Shown here: positions 1 to 6,678 of the stretch, in pieces
Layout: each line of letters begins with the position of its first letter
How positions within the stretch are numbered: position 1 is the stretch's first letter
NCBI GenBank assembly: GCA_947311175.1
Contig: CAMZKK010000102.1
Coordinates: forward strand, 1-7,579
DNA: 7,579 bases
Source of the DNA: an uncultured Planctomycetota bacterium
Lineage (GTDB): Bacteria > Planctomycetota > SZUA-567 > JAFGNG01
Direction of reading: 5' to 3'
Notes under the pieces: model-generated
Database searches by the model: none
Told to the model about the DNA's origin: nothing
The model's input: only the letters and a program-made list of their open reading frames with translations
Program-made: the position numbers and the translations under genes

Positions 1-82
1 TGGCTACAAATTTAATTATAAATAGTCGTAACGCGTTTGCCTGTATTTAGTTAACTACGATATTGCCCGTTAAAATCCGTTT

Positions 83-190
83 AAAATAGTATATTTTGAC
101 TTAGGTGGCTTCATAGACTACATCCTTTTCATGTGGGAAAATTATATAGTTTATGAGTCACCTATTTTTAGTCAAACCATATAGTATTTT
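83..190. repeat. Long imperfect foldback (inverted repeat) downstream of hisC
   Basis: Two arms pair almost end to end. The outer part pairs 83-94 with 179-190 (one G/G mismatch). The middle pairs TTTGACT (95-101) with AGTCAAA (170-176), with a CC bulge at 177-178. The inner part pairs 102-120 with 147-164, with one bulged T, and a TTTTT bulge (165-169) separates it from the middle. In plus-strand RNA two inner positions (108/158 and 116/152) are G-U pairs; in minus-strand RNA they would be A-C mismatches, so the structure is better in the plus orientation. The apex (121-146) can form a small TTTTC/GAAAA hairpin. No gene is visible here. It could be a MITE-like foldback, a structured RNA, or a structure at the 3' end of the hisDC transcript; no U-run identifies it as a classical terminator. 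Confidence 0.6.
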
Positions 191-217
191 TCTATCCTAT
201 GGGATGACTGTGACAAT

Positions 218-1255
218 TTAGTTCAAAGATAGCTTTATTTCTGCTAACAACCGATTTATTTCATCATCGGTGCCAATGCTTATCCGCAAGCAATCGCTTA
301 ATCGTGGAGTAGAAAAGTATCTTACAAAAATATTCTTTTCTTTAAGCTGTCGGTATATTTTTTTCGCAATACCTTTGGTAAATTTCACCAATACAAAATT
401 GGCTTGAGAAGGAAAGACAAAACACCCAAGATTCTCAAGCTCTGTTGTCAAGCGATTGCGGGTTGCTTTAATCATAGTAATGTTCTTTTGAAGATTCGTT
501 TGATCCTCTATTGCCGCAGTAGCTGCTTCTATTGGCAGAACCCCGAGATTGTAAGAATCCTTGACCTTCATCATATTTTTTATCAAAAATTCATTAGCCA
601 GCCCCAAACCAACTCGCAACCCGGCTAGAGAATAACTTTTTGAAAAGGTTCTCGTTACTATTATATTATCGAATTCTGAAATTAGTGAAATCGCATTTTC
701 TTCTGCAAAATCAGCATATGCTTCATCAACAACCACAACGCCATCTATCTTTCGACACAACAGCCTAATCTCATCATGACCAACCACCGTCCCACTGGGG
801 CTATTGGGATTTGGTAGAAAGAATAATTTTATTCCTGTCAAATCAATTTCATTTGGGATTTTGTAATCTTTGGTAAATTCAAATAACTTATAATTTGTTC
901 CTTGAATGTTTGCCAATGTTTCATACAGGGTATAAGATGGAGTAAAAGAAGCAATGGTGTCATTAGAAGAAGTGCATGTTCTTACAATAATATTTAAAAT
1001 ATCATCACTTCCATTACCGGCAATCACTTGTTCTTTGTTTAATCCATAAAGTTTTGCCGCACTCATTCTCAATTTATTGCTCAATGGATCTGAATATCTG
1101 TTCAACTCCCCTGCACTGGTATTAATTGCTTTAATTACTTTTTCTGAAACCGGATATGGATTTTCGTTGGTGTTTAATTTTATATAAGAGCCATTCTGTG
1201 GTTGTTCTCCGGGAACATAGCCATCCATTCTTTGTATGTCATCTCGAATTATCAT
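218..1255 (-). CDS. hisC: Histidinol-phosphate aminotransferase HisC
   Basis: A 345-residue class I/II PLP-dependent aminotransferase of normal HisC length. It catalyses the reversible transfer of an amino group from glutamate to imidazole-acetol phosphate, giving histidinol phosphate, in cytosolic histidine biosynthesis. Visible family motifs are the N-terminal LNTNENPYP (27-35), NPNSPSGT (149-156), DEAY (177-180), the SFSK-like TFSKSYSLAGLRVG with Schiff-base lysine K206, and the substrate-carboxylate arginine R324 in LRISIG. The ATG start at 1255 is preceded on its strand by AAGGG at 8 bases. It follows hisD with a 22-base gap, so the two are surely co-transcribed. Aromatic aminotransferase activity is a known side function in this family, but the hisD linkage makes the histidine role the clear first choice. 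No other his gene is present before the window edge. Confidence 0.95.
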   Translation of the reverse strand: MIIRDDIQRMDGYVPGEQPQNGSYIKLNTNENPYPVSEKVIKAINTSAGELNRYSDPLSNKLRMSAAKLYGLNKEQVIAGNGSDDILNIIVRTCTSSNDTIASFTPSYTLYETLANIQGTNYKLFEFTKDYKIPNEIDLTGIKLFFLPNPNSPSGTVVGHDEIRLLCRKIDGVVVVDEAYADFAEENAISLISEFDNIIVTRTFSKSYSLAGLRVGLGLANEFLIKNMMKVKDSYNLGVLPIEAATAAIEDQTNLQKNITMIKATRNRLTTELENLGCFVFPSQANFVLVKFTKGIAKKIYRQLKEKNIFVRYFSTPRLSDCLRISIGTDDEINRLLAEIKLSLN

Positions 1256-1277
1256 TTTGATTTCCCTTCTTCTATTG

Positions 1278-2573
1278 TTAAATATCGTTTAACCTAACCT
1301 TTACCGCATTAGCATGAGCGGTAAGACCTTCAAGTTCTGCCATTTCTACAATATATCTGCCGGTTTGGGCCAGTCGTTGTTTTGAATAATTTATAATTGA
1401 AATATCTTTCAGAAAATCATAAACCGATAAACTACTACTAAAACGTGCAGCGCCACCAGTGGGTAAGACATGGTTGGTGCCGCAGAAATAATCACCCACT
1501 GGCTCAGTGCTATAACTTCCCAAAAATATTGCACCGGCATTAACAATTTTCTCACTTAATTTCTCAGAATCAGCCGTTTGAATTTCAAGGTGTTCGGGGG
1601 CTATCATATTTGATACTGTCACCGCTTCATTCAAGTCATCGACGATAAATATTGCTCCGTAATTATCCAGACTTTTTTCAATTGCTTCTTTTCTTGTCAA
1701 ACCAGCCAATTGTTTTTCAACTTCATTTTGAACAGCAAGGGCAAGTTCTTTGCAATCTGTCAGCACTACTCCTGCTTCAATTCCGGTGCCATGTTCAACT
1801 TGCGATAGCAGGTCGGCAGCGACATATTTTGGGTTGGCTGTTTTATCACAAATAATAACAACCTCAGAGGGTCCGGCAATCGAGTCAATCCCTACCGCAC
1901 CGTAAACCATTTTTTTTGCAGTAGAAACATAGATATTGCCGGGTCCGGCAATCTTGTCCACTCTCGGGATAGATTCGGTGCCATAGGCAAGGGCAGCAAT
2001 TGCCCAAGCACTGCCAACTCTATAGATTTCATCAATTCCAAGAAGAGAAAATGCGGTAAGGATATGCGAATTAATCTTTCCTTCTTTATTTGGTGGTGTT
2101 ACTGCAACAATTCTCTTAACCCCGGCAATTTGTGCAGGAATAACATTCATTAATACACTACTAAAGAGCGGAGCAGTCCCTGCCGGGCAATAAACCCCTG
2201 CTATCTCTACCGGCAATACCTTTTTAGAGAGCAATACTCCATCGCCATCATCGTGCCGATAACTTGAGCGATTTTGATATTTATGAAATGCTCTAATATT
2301 TTCTATTGCCTTGCTCGCTGCAATGACAAAGCTTTCCGTAACATTTTTTCTCGCATTTTGTATTTCATCATTACTTATTCTGATATTTTCTTGATTTAGT
2401 TTGAAATTATCAAATGATTCAGAATATTCACGCAAAGCATTATCACCATTCTTTTTAACATTGTTAATAATTGCGGAAACTTTGTCCCACACATCGGCAC
2501 TATCTTGCTCGGCACGAGTAAGGATTTTTTTAAACTGGGAGTTTTCATTGTCATACTTTTCAATTCTAATCAT
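1278..2573 (-). CDS. hisD: Histidinol dehydrogenase HisD
   Basis: A 431-residue, full-length zinc enzyme that oxidises L-histidinol to L-histidine through the aldehyde, using two NAD+, in the last two steps of histidine synthesis. The family signature is complete: GVYCPAGTAPLFSSVLM (126-142), KIAGPGNIYV (207-216) and IAGPSEVV (232-239). By comparison with the E. coli enzyme, the zinc ligands are Q258 and H261 (SQVEHG), D361 (GDYFCGTNHVLPTGG) and H420 (EGLTAHANAV). The catalytic pair is E327/H328 in IAPEHLE. The ATG is preceded on its strand by AAAGG at about 9-10 bases. It is first of the pair with hisC, and the enzyme is cytosolic. Nothing suggests decay: all key residues are present and there is no frameshift. 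Confidence 0.97.
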   Translation of the reverse strand: MIRIEKYDNENSQFKKILTRAEQDSADVWDKVSAIINNVKKNGDNALREYSESFDNFKLNQENIRISNDEIQNARKNVTESFVIAASKAIENIRAFHKYQNRSSYRHDDGDGVLLSKKVLPVEIAGVYCPAGTAPLFSSVLMNVIPAQIAGVKRIVAVTPPNKEGKINSHILTAFSLLGIDEIYRVGSAWAIAALAYGTESIPRVDKIAGPGNIYVSTAKKMVYGAVGIDSIAGPSEVVIICDKTANPKYVAADLLSQVEHGTGIEAGVVLTDCKELALAVQNEVEKQLAGLTRKEAIEKSLDNYGAIFIVDDLNEAVTVSNMIAPEHLEIQTADSEKLSEKIVNAGAIFLGSYSTEPVGDYFCGTNHVLPTGGAARFSSSLSVYDFLKDISIINYSKQRLAQTGRYIVEMAELEGLTAHANAVKVRLNDI

Positions 2574-2612
2574 TTATAAATACCTTTCAGACTTATGTTG
2601 ATTGCTAAATTA

Positions 2613-2641
2613 TTTATATCATCACTTCTGTGATATATTAA
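2613..2641 (-). promoter_or_regulatory. Candidate hisD promoter with palindromic operator in the spacer
   Basis: Read on the minus strand, TTAATA (2636-2641) and TATAAA (2613-2618) are separated by exactly 17 bases and resemble a sigma-70 -35/-10 pair. They would start a transcript about 30-35 bases before the hisD ATG. The spacer contains the palindrome ATCAC-TTCT-GTGAT (2621-2634), a classic place for a repressor site. The region is very AT-rich, so chance matches to the hexamers are easy; the palindrome is the stronger part of the call. Confidence 0.35.
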
Positions 2642-2720
2642 AAAATATTGCAGGCAATTTAATATAATCAAGAAATCATTAATCCTCAAATAAAATATTT
2701 AATTACCAATTTGTTTTATT

Positions 2721-2744
2721 CTAAATTTCAACTTTGGAATTTAG
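2721..2744 (+). promoter_or_regulatory. Small hairpin in the hisD/CAP divergent region
   Basis: CTAAATTTC (2721-2729) pairs with GGAATTTAG (2736-2744) around a 6-base loop, with one U-G pair in RNA. It lies between the divergent hisD and CAP-protein genes, ahead of the possible CAP promoter. Its role is unknown; it may be an operator or a chance AT-rich foldback. Confidence 0.25.
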
Positions 2745-2752
2745 GTTTGTTC

Positions 2753-2781
2753 TTGATAACTTATCTTTGCCGATGTAAGTT
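2753..2781 (+). promoter_or_regulatory. Weak candidate promoter for the CAP-domain gene
   Basis: TTGATA (2753-2758) matches the -35 consensus at five of six bases. It stands 17 bases before TAAGTT (2776-2781), a poor -10 match. A start near 2788 would leave a leader of roughly 28 bases before the GTG at 2816. This is offered only because position and spacing fit; the -10 is weak. Confidence 0.25.
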
Positions 2782-2815
2782 ACAGCAAAGGTTGTATTTA
2801 TTATATGGGAAAATA

Positions 2816-3340
2816 GTGAAAAAAAGCCAACAAAAACAACTACTCACAATCTGCACATTGATTATCATCTTAAATTCAGGATGTATGAGGGATTATTCAT
2901 ATCGGAAAATATTAAATCCTCTTCAAGAGATAGGTTTTGCAAGTGAACTAGAAGGCAAATGTTATATTTTAATAAATGAAGAAAGAAAAAAACAAGGATT
3001 AAAACCATTGCAACTCGACTATCAGTTAAAAAAAATAACAATGGAGCATACCAAAGATATGGTAAGAATGGCATGTATATCCCATCAAGGAATCGACAAC
3101 AAAGAGGTTTCCGAAAGAGCAAACACTGCCCATATTGATTGGGAAATAATTGGCGAGAATATTGCAAGAAATAAAGGGTACTCCAATCCGGTAAATAGGG
3201 CGGTTAAGGATTGGATGAACAGCAAAGGTCATAGAGCGAATATCTTAAATAAAGAATTTACTCATACCGCAATTTCTATAACAAAAAGCAAAGACGGTTT
3301 TTTTTACTTTACGCAAGTATTTATGAAACCTATTTTATAG
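2816..3340 (+). CDS. CAP/SCP (YkwD-like) domain protein, probable lipoprotein
   Basis: A 174-residue protein, counted from a GTG at 2816 that is preceded by GGGA. The same frame is open back to an ATG at 2711, but only the GTG start gives a proper export signal: KK at the N-terminus, a hydrophobic stretch (9-19), then NSGC with C23 as possible lipidation site. The Asn at -3 is unusual for a lipobox, so simple secretion is possible. Residues about 45-172 form a bacterial CAP (SCP/PR-1) domain: NEERKKQGLKPL (54-65), H78, the SH at 89-90, GENIA (113-117), and WMNSKGHRANIL (133-144). These His and Glu residues match the conserved CAP cavity. Substrates of bacterial CAP proteins are mostly unknown; an envelope or extracellular role is inferred. 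It is transcribed divergently from hisD, and no partner gene is evident. Confidence 0.8.
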   Translation: MKKSQQKQLLTICTLIIILNSGCMRDYSYRKILNPLQEIGFASELEGKCYILINEERKKQGLKPLQLDYQLKKITMEHTKDMVRMACISHQGIDNKEVSERANTAHIDWEIIGENIARNKGYSNPVNRAVKDWMNSKGHRANILNKEFTHTAISITKSKDGFFYFTQVFMKPIL

Positions 3341-3385
3341 TTGTAGTATTTACCAAATAAAGTTAAATATAAATCGCAGTAAAAC

Positions 3386-3434
3386 TTAAATTTCGCAGTT
3401 GCACCCGAAAAGGGTAATTCCCTGCGAAATTTAA
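3386..3434. repeat. Left-end hairpin of the intergenic element
   Basis: TTAAATTTCGCAG (3386-3398) is the perfect reverse complement of CTGCGAAATTTAA (3422-3434), a 13-base-pair stem. Inside it ACCC (3403-3406) pairs with GGGT (3412-3415) around GAAAA, giving a two-level hairpin. It begins 45 bases after the CAP gene stop and may also help end that transcript, although there is no U-run after it. Confidence 0.65.
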
Positions 3435-3475
3435 TTAACAATGAATAATGAATAATGAATAATGAACAATTAACA
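3434..3475 (+). repeat. Heptanucleotide tandem repeat, left array
   Basis: Six uninterrupted 7-base units: ATTAACA, three copies of ATGAATA, ATGAACA and ATTAACA. The array starts at the foot of the left hairpin. The units are exact or differ by one or two bases, so the period of 7 is clear. Confidence 0.7.
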
Positions 3476-3484
3476 ATGGAGGTA

Positions 3485-3502
3485 CTTTAGCTATCGCTAA
3501 AG
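3485..3502. repeat. Core hairpin of the intergenic element
   Basis: CTTTAGC (3485-3491) and GCTAAAG (3496-3502) pair perfectly around TATC. It follows directly on a Shine-Dalgarno-like GGAGGT (3478-3483), but no suitably spaced start codon follows that motif, so it is not a gene start. Confidence 0.5.
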
Positions 3503-3630
3503 GAAATTTTGATAATTTGTATCGCCAATATTTCTCTTTATCCAATGGGTTCATGTGCTGGTGAGTACTTGTGCTCTGGAGCAAATGAAAATTGAGGCTT
3601 CCATTTTATTAAAATCGCTAATAATCATCC

Positions 3631-3672
3631 TTCATTTTTTAATTGTTAACTTTTAATTTTTAATTCTAAATT
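3631..3672 (-). repeat. Heptanucleotide tandem repeat, right array
   Basis: Six 7-base steps on the plus strand: TTCATTT, TTTAATT, GTTAACT, TTTAATT, TTTAATT and CTAAATT. On the minus strand the main unit reads AATTAAA, the same family as the array at 7291-7350. It is more diverged than the left array and runs into the right-end hairpin. Confidence 0.55.
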
Positions 3673-3690
3673 TCTCCATTGAGAAATTTA
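3667..3690. repeat. Right-end hairpin of the intergenic element, in the leader of the next gene
   Basis: TAAATTTCTC (3667-3676) and GAGAAATTTA (3681-3690) pair perfectly over 10 bases with loop CATT. The stem ends 8 bases before the AGGAG (3699-3703) of the membrane-protein gene, so if transcribed it could affect translation or mRNA stability there. Confidence 0.6.
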
Positions 3691-3710
3691 AGTTATACAG
3701 GAGAATCTAC

Positions 3711-4568
3711 TTGGAAGCGTTATGGCTTGTAATTATTCTTTGCACCTCAATAGCCACCTTTAATATTGGTGGGGCAATGATAAGACTGTCTGATAAATTA
3801 TCAAAAATAACCCTTATCTTGAGTTGTGGATTTTTGGCAATATATTTTTATCTAACGATAAGACCGGATTTAGAATTTAAAATCCTCACTTACTTTCCTG
3901 AATATATATATATAAGAGGAGGGATATATCTACCGCTTATAACCTCTTTTTATGGTATTGCTAAAAATAAATTAAAGCTTAGGTTTCAGCAAGTAGCCAA
4001 ATTGATAATGTTTTTCCTTGTTTTATCAGTAATGTATGATTATCGTTGGGCATTCAAGTTGATAGATTATTCAAAGATAAATGGTACAAAAAATAAAGAA
4101 GGTATTTGCGCAAACAGTATCCCTGACACTAGGGCAGCGGCTGTTGCCGATAGTCTTATTTATTATTATGGGGTTGATATCGATGAAGGTTGGATGGCAA
4201 GAGCGACCCTAACTCGCCTTAATGGAGGGGCGGATATGGTAGAATTAGCAAGCGGTATCAAACGTGCTCTTAGTGGCACGGAATGTAAGGTAAAAATAAT
4301 CAAATCAGAAATCGGTAATTTAATGAAAATCAAAATGCCATGCTTGGTATTTTTCAAATCTTCAAAAAATAATTTCAAAAGAAAATATGCAAATAATCCT
4401 CTACTATGCTTTGGGATAAACGATAAATGGGTGCTTCTTGCCTCTCCTCGACAAGGCATTACGTGGATGGATACTAAAGCCTTTAATGCGTTATGGAATG
4501 GTTATGCCATCGTCATTGATTCACCCAAGTATCTTAAACCCAGCCGAAGACAACCGGTATGGATGTAA
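3711..4568 (+). CDS. Membrane protein with degenerate C39-peptidase-like domain
   Basis: A 285-residue protein starting at TTG; the AGGAG 7 bases upstream decides this start. The N-terminal part is membrane-embedded, with hydrophobic segments at about 3-22, 33-50, 72-83 (short) and 95-110. Residues about 130-270 resemble the papain-like C39 fold: the CANSIPDTRAAAVADSLIYY helix leading to YG (153-154), then MARATLTRLNGG (162-173), then PLLCFGINDKWVLLASPRQG (230-249) and FNALWNG (258-264). Aligned without gaps to the usual Q-x5-C-G-P-A-A...YG, H-x-V-V-L-x-G and DP..G motifs, the oxyanion Gln is N135, the catalytic Cys R141, the His N229 and the Asp S245. All four are changed, so peptidase activity is unlikely and a binding role is inferred. 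It is the first gene of a probable operon, 22 bases before the YjbQ gene. The C39 assignment is from motif pattern only. Confidence 0.65.
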   Translation: MEALWLVIILCTSIATFNIGGAMIRLSDKLSKITLILSCGFLAIYFYLTIRPDLEFKILTYFPEYIYIRGGIYLPLITSFYGIAKNKLKLRFQQVAKLIMFFLVLSVMYDYRWAFKLIDYSKINGTKNKEGICANSIPDTRAAAVADSLIYYYGVDIDEGWMARATLTRLNGGADMVELASGIKRALSGTECKVKIIKSEIGNLMKIKMPCLVFFKSSKNNFKRKYANNPLLCFGINDKWVLLASPRQGITWMDTKAFNALWNGYAIVIDSPKYLKPSRRQPVWM

Positions 4569-4590
4569 TAATTGCACAGGAGATAGTCGA

Positions 4591-5007
4591 ATGAAAACTC
4601 TAACCAAGGAAATTTGGAAAAACATCTCAAAGAGAAGAGAGATTGTGTCTATTCACAGTGAAGTCGAGGCGTTGGTCAGAGAAAGCGATATTCGTGATGG
4701 GCTATGTTATGTGGGAGCAATGCACATAACTGCGTCTGTTTTTATCAATGACAACGAACCGGGATTACACAGTGACTTTGAGCATTGGCTTGAGCGACTT
4801 GCCCCAGAAAAACCTTATGAACAATATGCTCACAATGGTTTTGAAGATAATGGCGACGCTCACCTCAAAAGGACAATTATGGGAAGAGAAGTGGTTGTCC
4901 CTATCACTGATGGCAAGCTTCATCTTGGGCCATGGGAGCATATTTTTTATTATGAAATGGATGGCAAACGGAAGAAACGACTGCTTGTCAAAATTATTGG
5001 GAAATAG
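4591..5007 (+). CDS. YjbQ/UPF0047 family protein
   Basis: A 138-residue protein with the full length and signature of the YjbQ (UPF0047) family. Visible are HITASVFINDNEPG (45-58) with SDFEHWLERLAP after it, NGDAHLKRTIMG (87-98), and VPITDGKLHLGPWEHIFYYE (103-122) followed by DGKRKKR. The ATG at 4591 is chosen because AGGAG stands 8 bases before it. The frame is open further upstream to 4438, but that would overlap the preceding gene by 131 bases. Some family members show thiamine-phosphate-synthase-like activity in E. coli, but the true cellular role is not settled; it is probably a cytosolic trimeric enzyme. It sits between a membrane protein and a kinase gene, with gaps of 22 and 42 bases, which suggests co-transcription without explaining its role. 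The usual GTWQ reads GPWE here. Confidence 0.88.
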   Translation: MKTLTKEIWKNISKRREIVSIHSEVEALVRESDIRDGLCYVGAMHITASVFINDNEPGLHSDFEHWLERLAPEKPYEQYAHNGFEDNGDAHLKRTIMGREVVVPITDGKLHLGPWEHIFYYEMDGKRKKRLLVKIIGK

Positions 5008-5049
5008 AATTAATATTCCATGGCTGGCAGCCAAATTCAGGATAAAAAT

Positions 5050-6633
5050 ATGATTCAAAATATCAATCCTCAAAAACTGTTGCGAAAAAAAACGCAAAAG
5101 CAAATAACGAATAAAGAACCCAAAAAGAGGAGTACAAGACAGTTTTTAAAAGTGATTGCACCGGGAACACGATTTATTGGTCAGTATGAACTTCTTGAGC
5201 TTGTTGAACGAGGTGGAATGGGGGTTGTTTATCGTGCAAGAAACAGAAATGATGGCTCAATTGTTGCAATCAAAGAATTTGTAAGTGGCGAAGACATCCC
5301 AAAAGAAGATGCCGAGCGATTTAAGCATGAAATAGATACCACCATGATGCTTGATCATCCTAACATTATAAAAATTATAAATTTTGGAATTTCAAAATCG
5401 CACAATTATTGGTTTGCAATGGAATTTGTTGCCGGTGGTGACCTTCTTCAATGGTTAGAAGAAAAAGATCCTGAAATAAATCAAGTATGTAAACTGCTAA
5501 TAACCATTGCCACCGCAGTTCAACATGCCCACGACAAAGGAATTATTCACCGAGATTTAAAACCGGGAAATATCTTGATGAAAGATAATGGTGAACCCTT
5601 AGTAATGGATTTTGGACTTGCCAAAGATGCTTCATTTAGTGCTGAAAATATAACGCAAAATGGCATTGCTCTTGGAACCTACAATTATATGCCACCAGAG
5701 CAAGCCCTTGGTAATAATAATCAAATTGACACCAGAAGCGATATCTATTCGATAGGGGCAATCTTGTATCAAGTATTAACCGGCATCCCGCCATTTGTGG
5801 GAAAAAATGAATTAGACATCCTTACTCAAATCATTGAATGTGACCCAGTTCCAATCTTCAAAATAAACCCAGATGTGCCTGTAAGCATTCAAACAATAAC
5901 AATGAAATGTCTGGAAAAAGAAAAGAGACATCGGTATAGCTCGGCACAAGAAGTTGCTGATGAACTTGGACGCTATTTAAACGGCATTCCTATTACGGCA
6001 AAACCTCCGTGCAAGCTTAGAATGATAAAAAAATGTGTCCGCAAGAATCGTTCAGTAATCACAACTTTGATTACCTTACTCGTCTCTATTGGCATTGTTT
6101 TTGCGTTTTATGTAAAGAATTTAAAAAAACAAACAACTTCCGGTATCTATGCTTCAAGTATGGATATTAAGATTGACGATACAAGTCTTTCATTATCAAT
6201 TACGAATAAAGGTGATATTGACCTTGAGTCTCTTCTTAACTTAATAACAAATATTTCAACTGATGCTAATTCTAAAAAAATATCTTTATTTATTAAAAAC
6301 TGCCGAATAGGCGATATTGCATCCTTACGTAACCTACAAATAGAAAAGTTATGCCTATCAAATACCAATATTAAAGATTTTACACCATTATCAACTATGA
6401 ATCTAAAATATTTAGACATAAGCAACACAGACTTTTCAGATTTGACAATCTTATTAAATAGCAAAAACAGCCTTGAGGTGTTAAATATTGCAAATACAAA
6501 AATAACTAATTTTACTCCGCTAATGAAATTAAAAAAAATCAAGATTTTGTTGATTGATAAGGAAATGACCAAGAAATTTGGAGGGTTTATTGAGAAGCAA
6601 ACTCAAATTAAAAAAATCAAGATAATTAACTAA
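5050..6633 (+). CDS. Transmembrane Ser/Thr protein kinase with C-terminal LRR-like region
   Basis: The 527-residue start at 5050 is preferred because AGGA lies 7 bases upstream; an in-frame ATG at 5020 (10 residues more) lacks a well-placed ribosome site. After a basic N-terminal 40 residues comes a complete Hanks-type kinase domain (about 47-310): glycine loop RGGMGVVYRA with Glu at the first glycine position, VAIK lysine K75, helix-C E94, HRDLKPGN with catalytic D169, DFG at 187-189, and PPE at 215-217 in place of APE. One membrane segment spans about 336-355. Residues about 395-505 hold three or four LRR-like units of about 22 residues with repeated SNT/ANT and TPL. This predicts a cytosolic kinase with an outside LRR-like sensor region. 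Activity is likely from the intact motifs; ligand and substrates are unknown. The ECF sigma gene follows within 45 bases. Confidence 0.92.
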   Translation: MIQNINPQKLLRKKTQKQITNKEPKKRSTRQFLKVIAPGTRFIGQYELLELVERGGMGVVYRARNRNDGSIVAIKEFVSGEDIPKEDAERFKHEIDTTMMLDHPNIIKIINFGISKSHNYWFAMEFVAGGDLLQWLEEKDPEINQVCKLLITIATAVQHAHDKGIIHRDLKPGNILMKDNGEPLVMDFGLAKDASFSAENITQNGIALGTYNYMPPEQALGNNNQIDTRSDIYSIGAILYQVLTGIPPFVGKNELDILTQIIECDPVPIFKINPDVPVSIQTITMKCLEKEKRHRYSSAQEVADELGRYLNGIPITAKPPCKLRMIKKCVRKNRSVITTLITLLVSIGIVFAFYVKNLKKQTTSGIYASSMDIKIDDTSLSLSITNKGDIDLESLLNLITNISTDANSKKISLFIKNCRIGDIASLRNLQIEKLCLSNTNIKDFTPLSTMNLKYLDISNTDFSDLTILLNSKNSLEVLNIANTKITNFTPLMKLKKIKILLIDKEMTKKFGGFIEKQTQIKKIKIIN

Positions 6634-6678
6634 ATTTATGTCTCAAAATATTTATGCAAGGTGTCTAATATTAAGACG

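Larger units (their letters stand above)
3383..3694. repeat. Symmetric MITE-like intergenic element
   Basis: This fills most of the 370-base gene-free stretch 3341-3710. The ends are a perfect 12-base inverted repeat: AACTTAAATTTC (3383-3394) and GAAATTTAAGTT (3683-3694). Going inward, each side has a hairpin (3386-3434 and 3667-3690) and then AT-rich heptanucleotide repeats (3434-3475 and 3631-3672). The centre (3476-3630) is non-repetitive, with a small hairpin at 3485-3502 and no credible gene. The mirror layout suggests a small non-autonomous mobile or repeat element. I could not identify a target-site duplication, and no transposase is present, so mobility is inference. The right end lies directly before the ribosome binding site of the next gene. 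Confidence 0.5.

Noticed and set aside
105..161. Short frame MKPPKSKYTILNGF on the minus strand past hisC
   Set aside because: Only 14 codons, inside the foldback arms, with no similarity I recognise; too weak to call a gene despite an AGGA before its ATG.
404..628. Open frame antisense to hisC
   Set aside because: It lies wholly inside hisC, has no recognisable motif and no good ribosome site; it is a shadow of the conserved gene.
2711..2815. Longer N-terminus for the CAP protein (ATG at 2711)
   Set aside because: It would bury the export signal 35 residues inside the protein and has no supporting ribosome site; the GTG at 2816 gives a normal signal peptide.
2865..3232. Minus-strand open frames across the CAP gene
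   Set aside because: They overlap a clear CAP-domain gene, lack motifs, and arise from the complement of its AT-rich codons.
3434..3475. Heptamer arrays as a CRISPR array
   Set aside because: Units are 7 bases and contiguous, with no spacers and no cas genes.
3545..3595. Sixteen-codon frame MGSCAGEYLCSGANEN in the intergenic element
   Set aside because: No ribosome binding site at proper distance, very short, and the GGAGGT nearby (3478-3483) is about 60 bases too far upstream.
4438..4590. Upstream extension of the YjbQ frame
   Set aside because: It overlaps the membrane-protein gene, the added residues do not resemble the family, and the ATG at 4591 has an AGGAG.
6147..6572. 141-codon minus-strand frame across the LRR region
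   Set aside because: Antisense to the kinase's LRR-like region; its hydrophobic, Ile/Phe-rich translation is what AT-rich Lys/Asn codons give in reverse.
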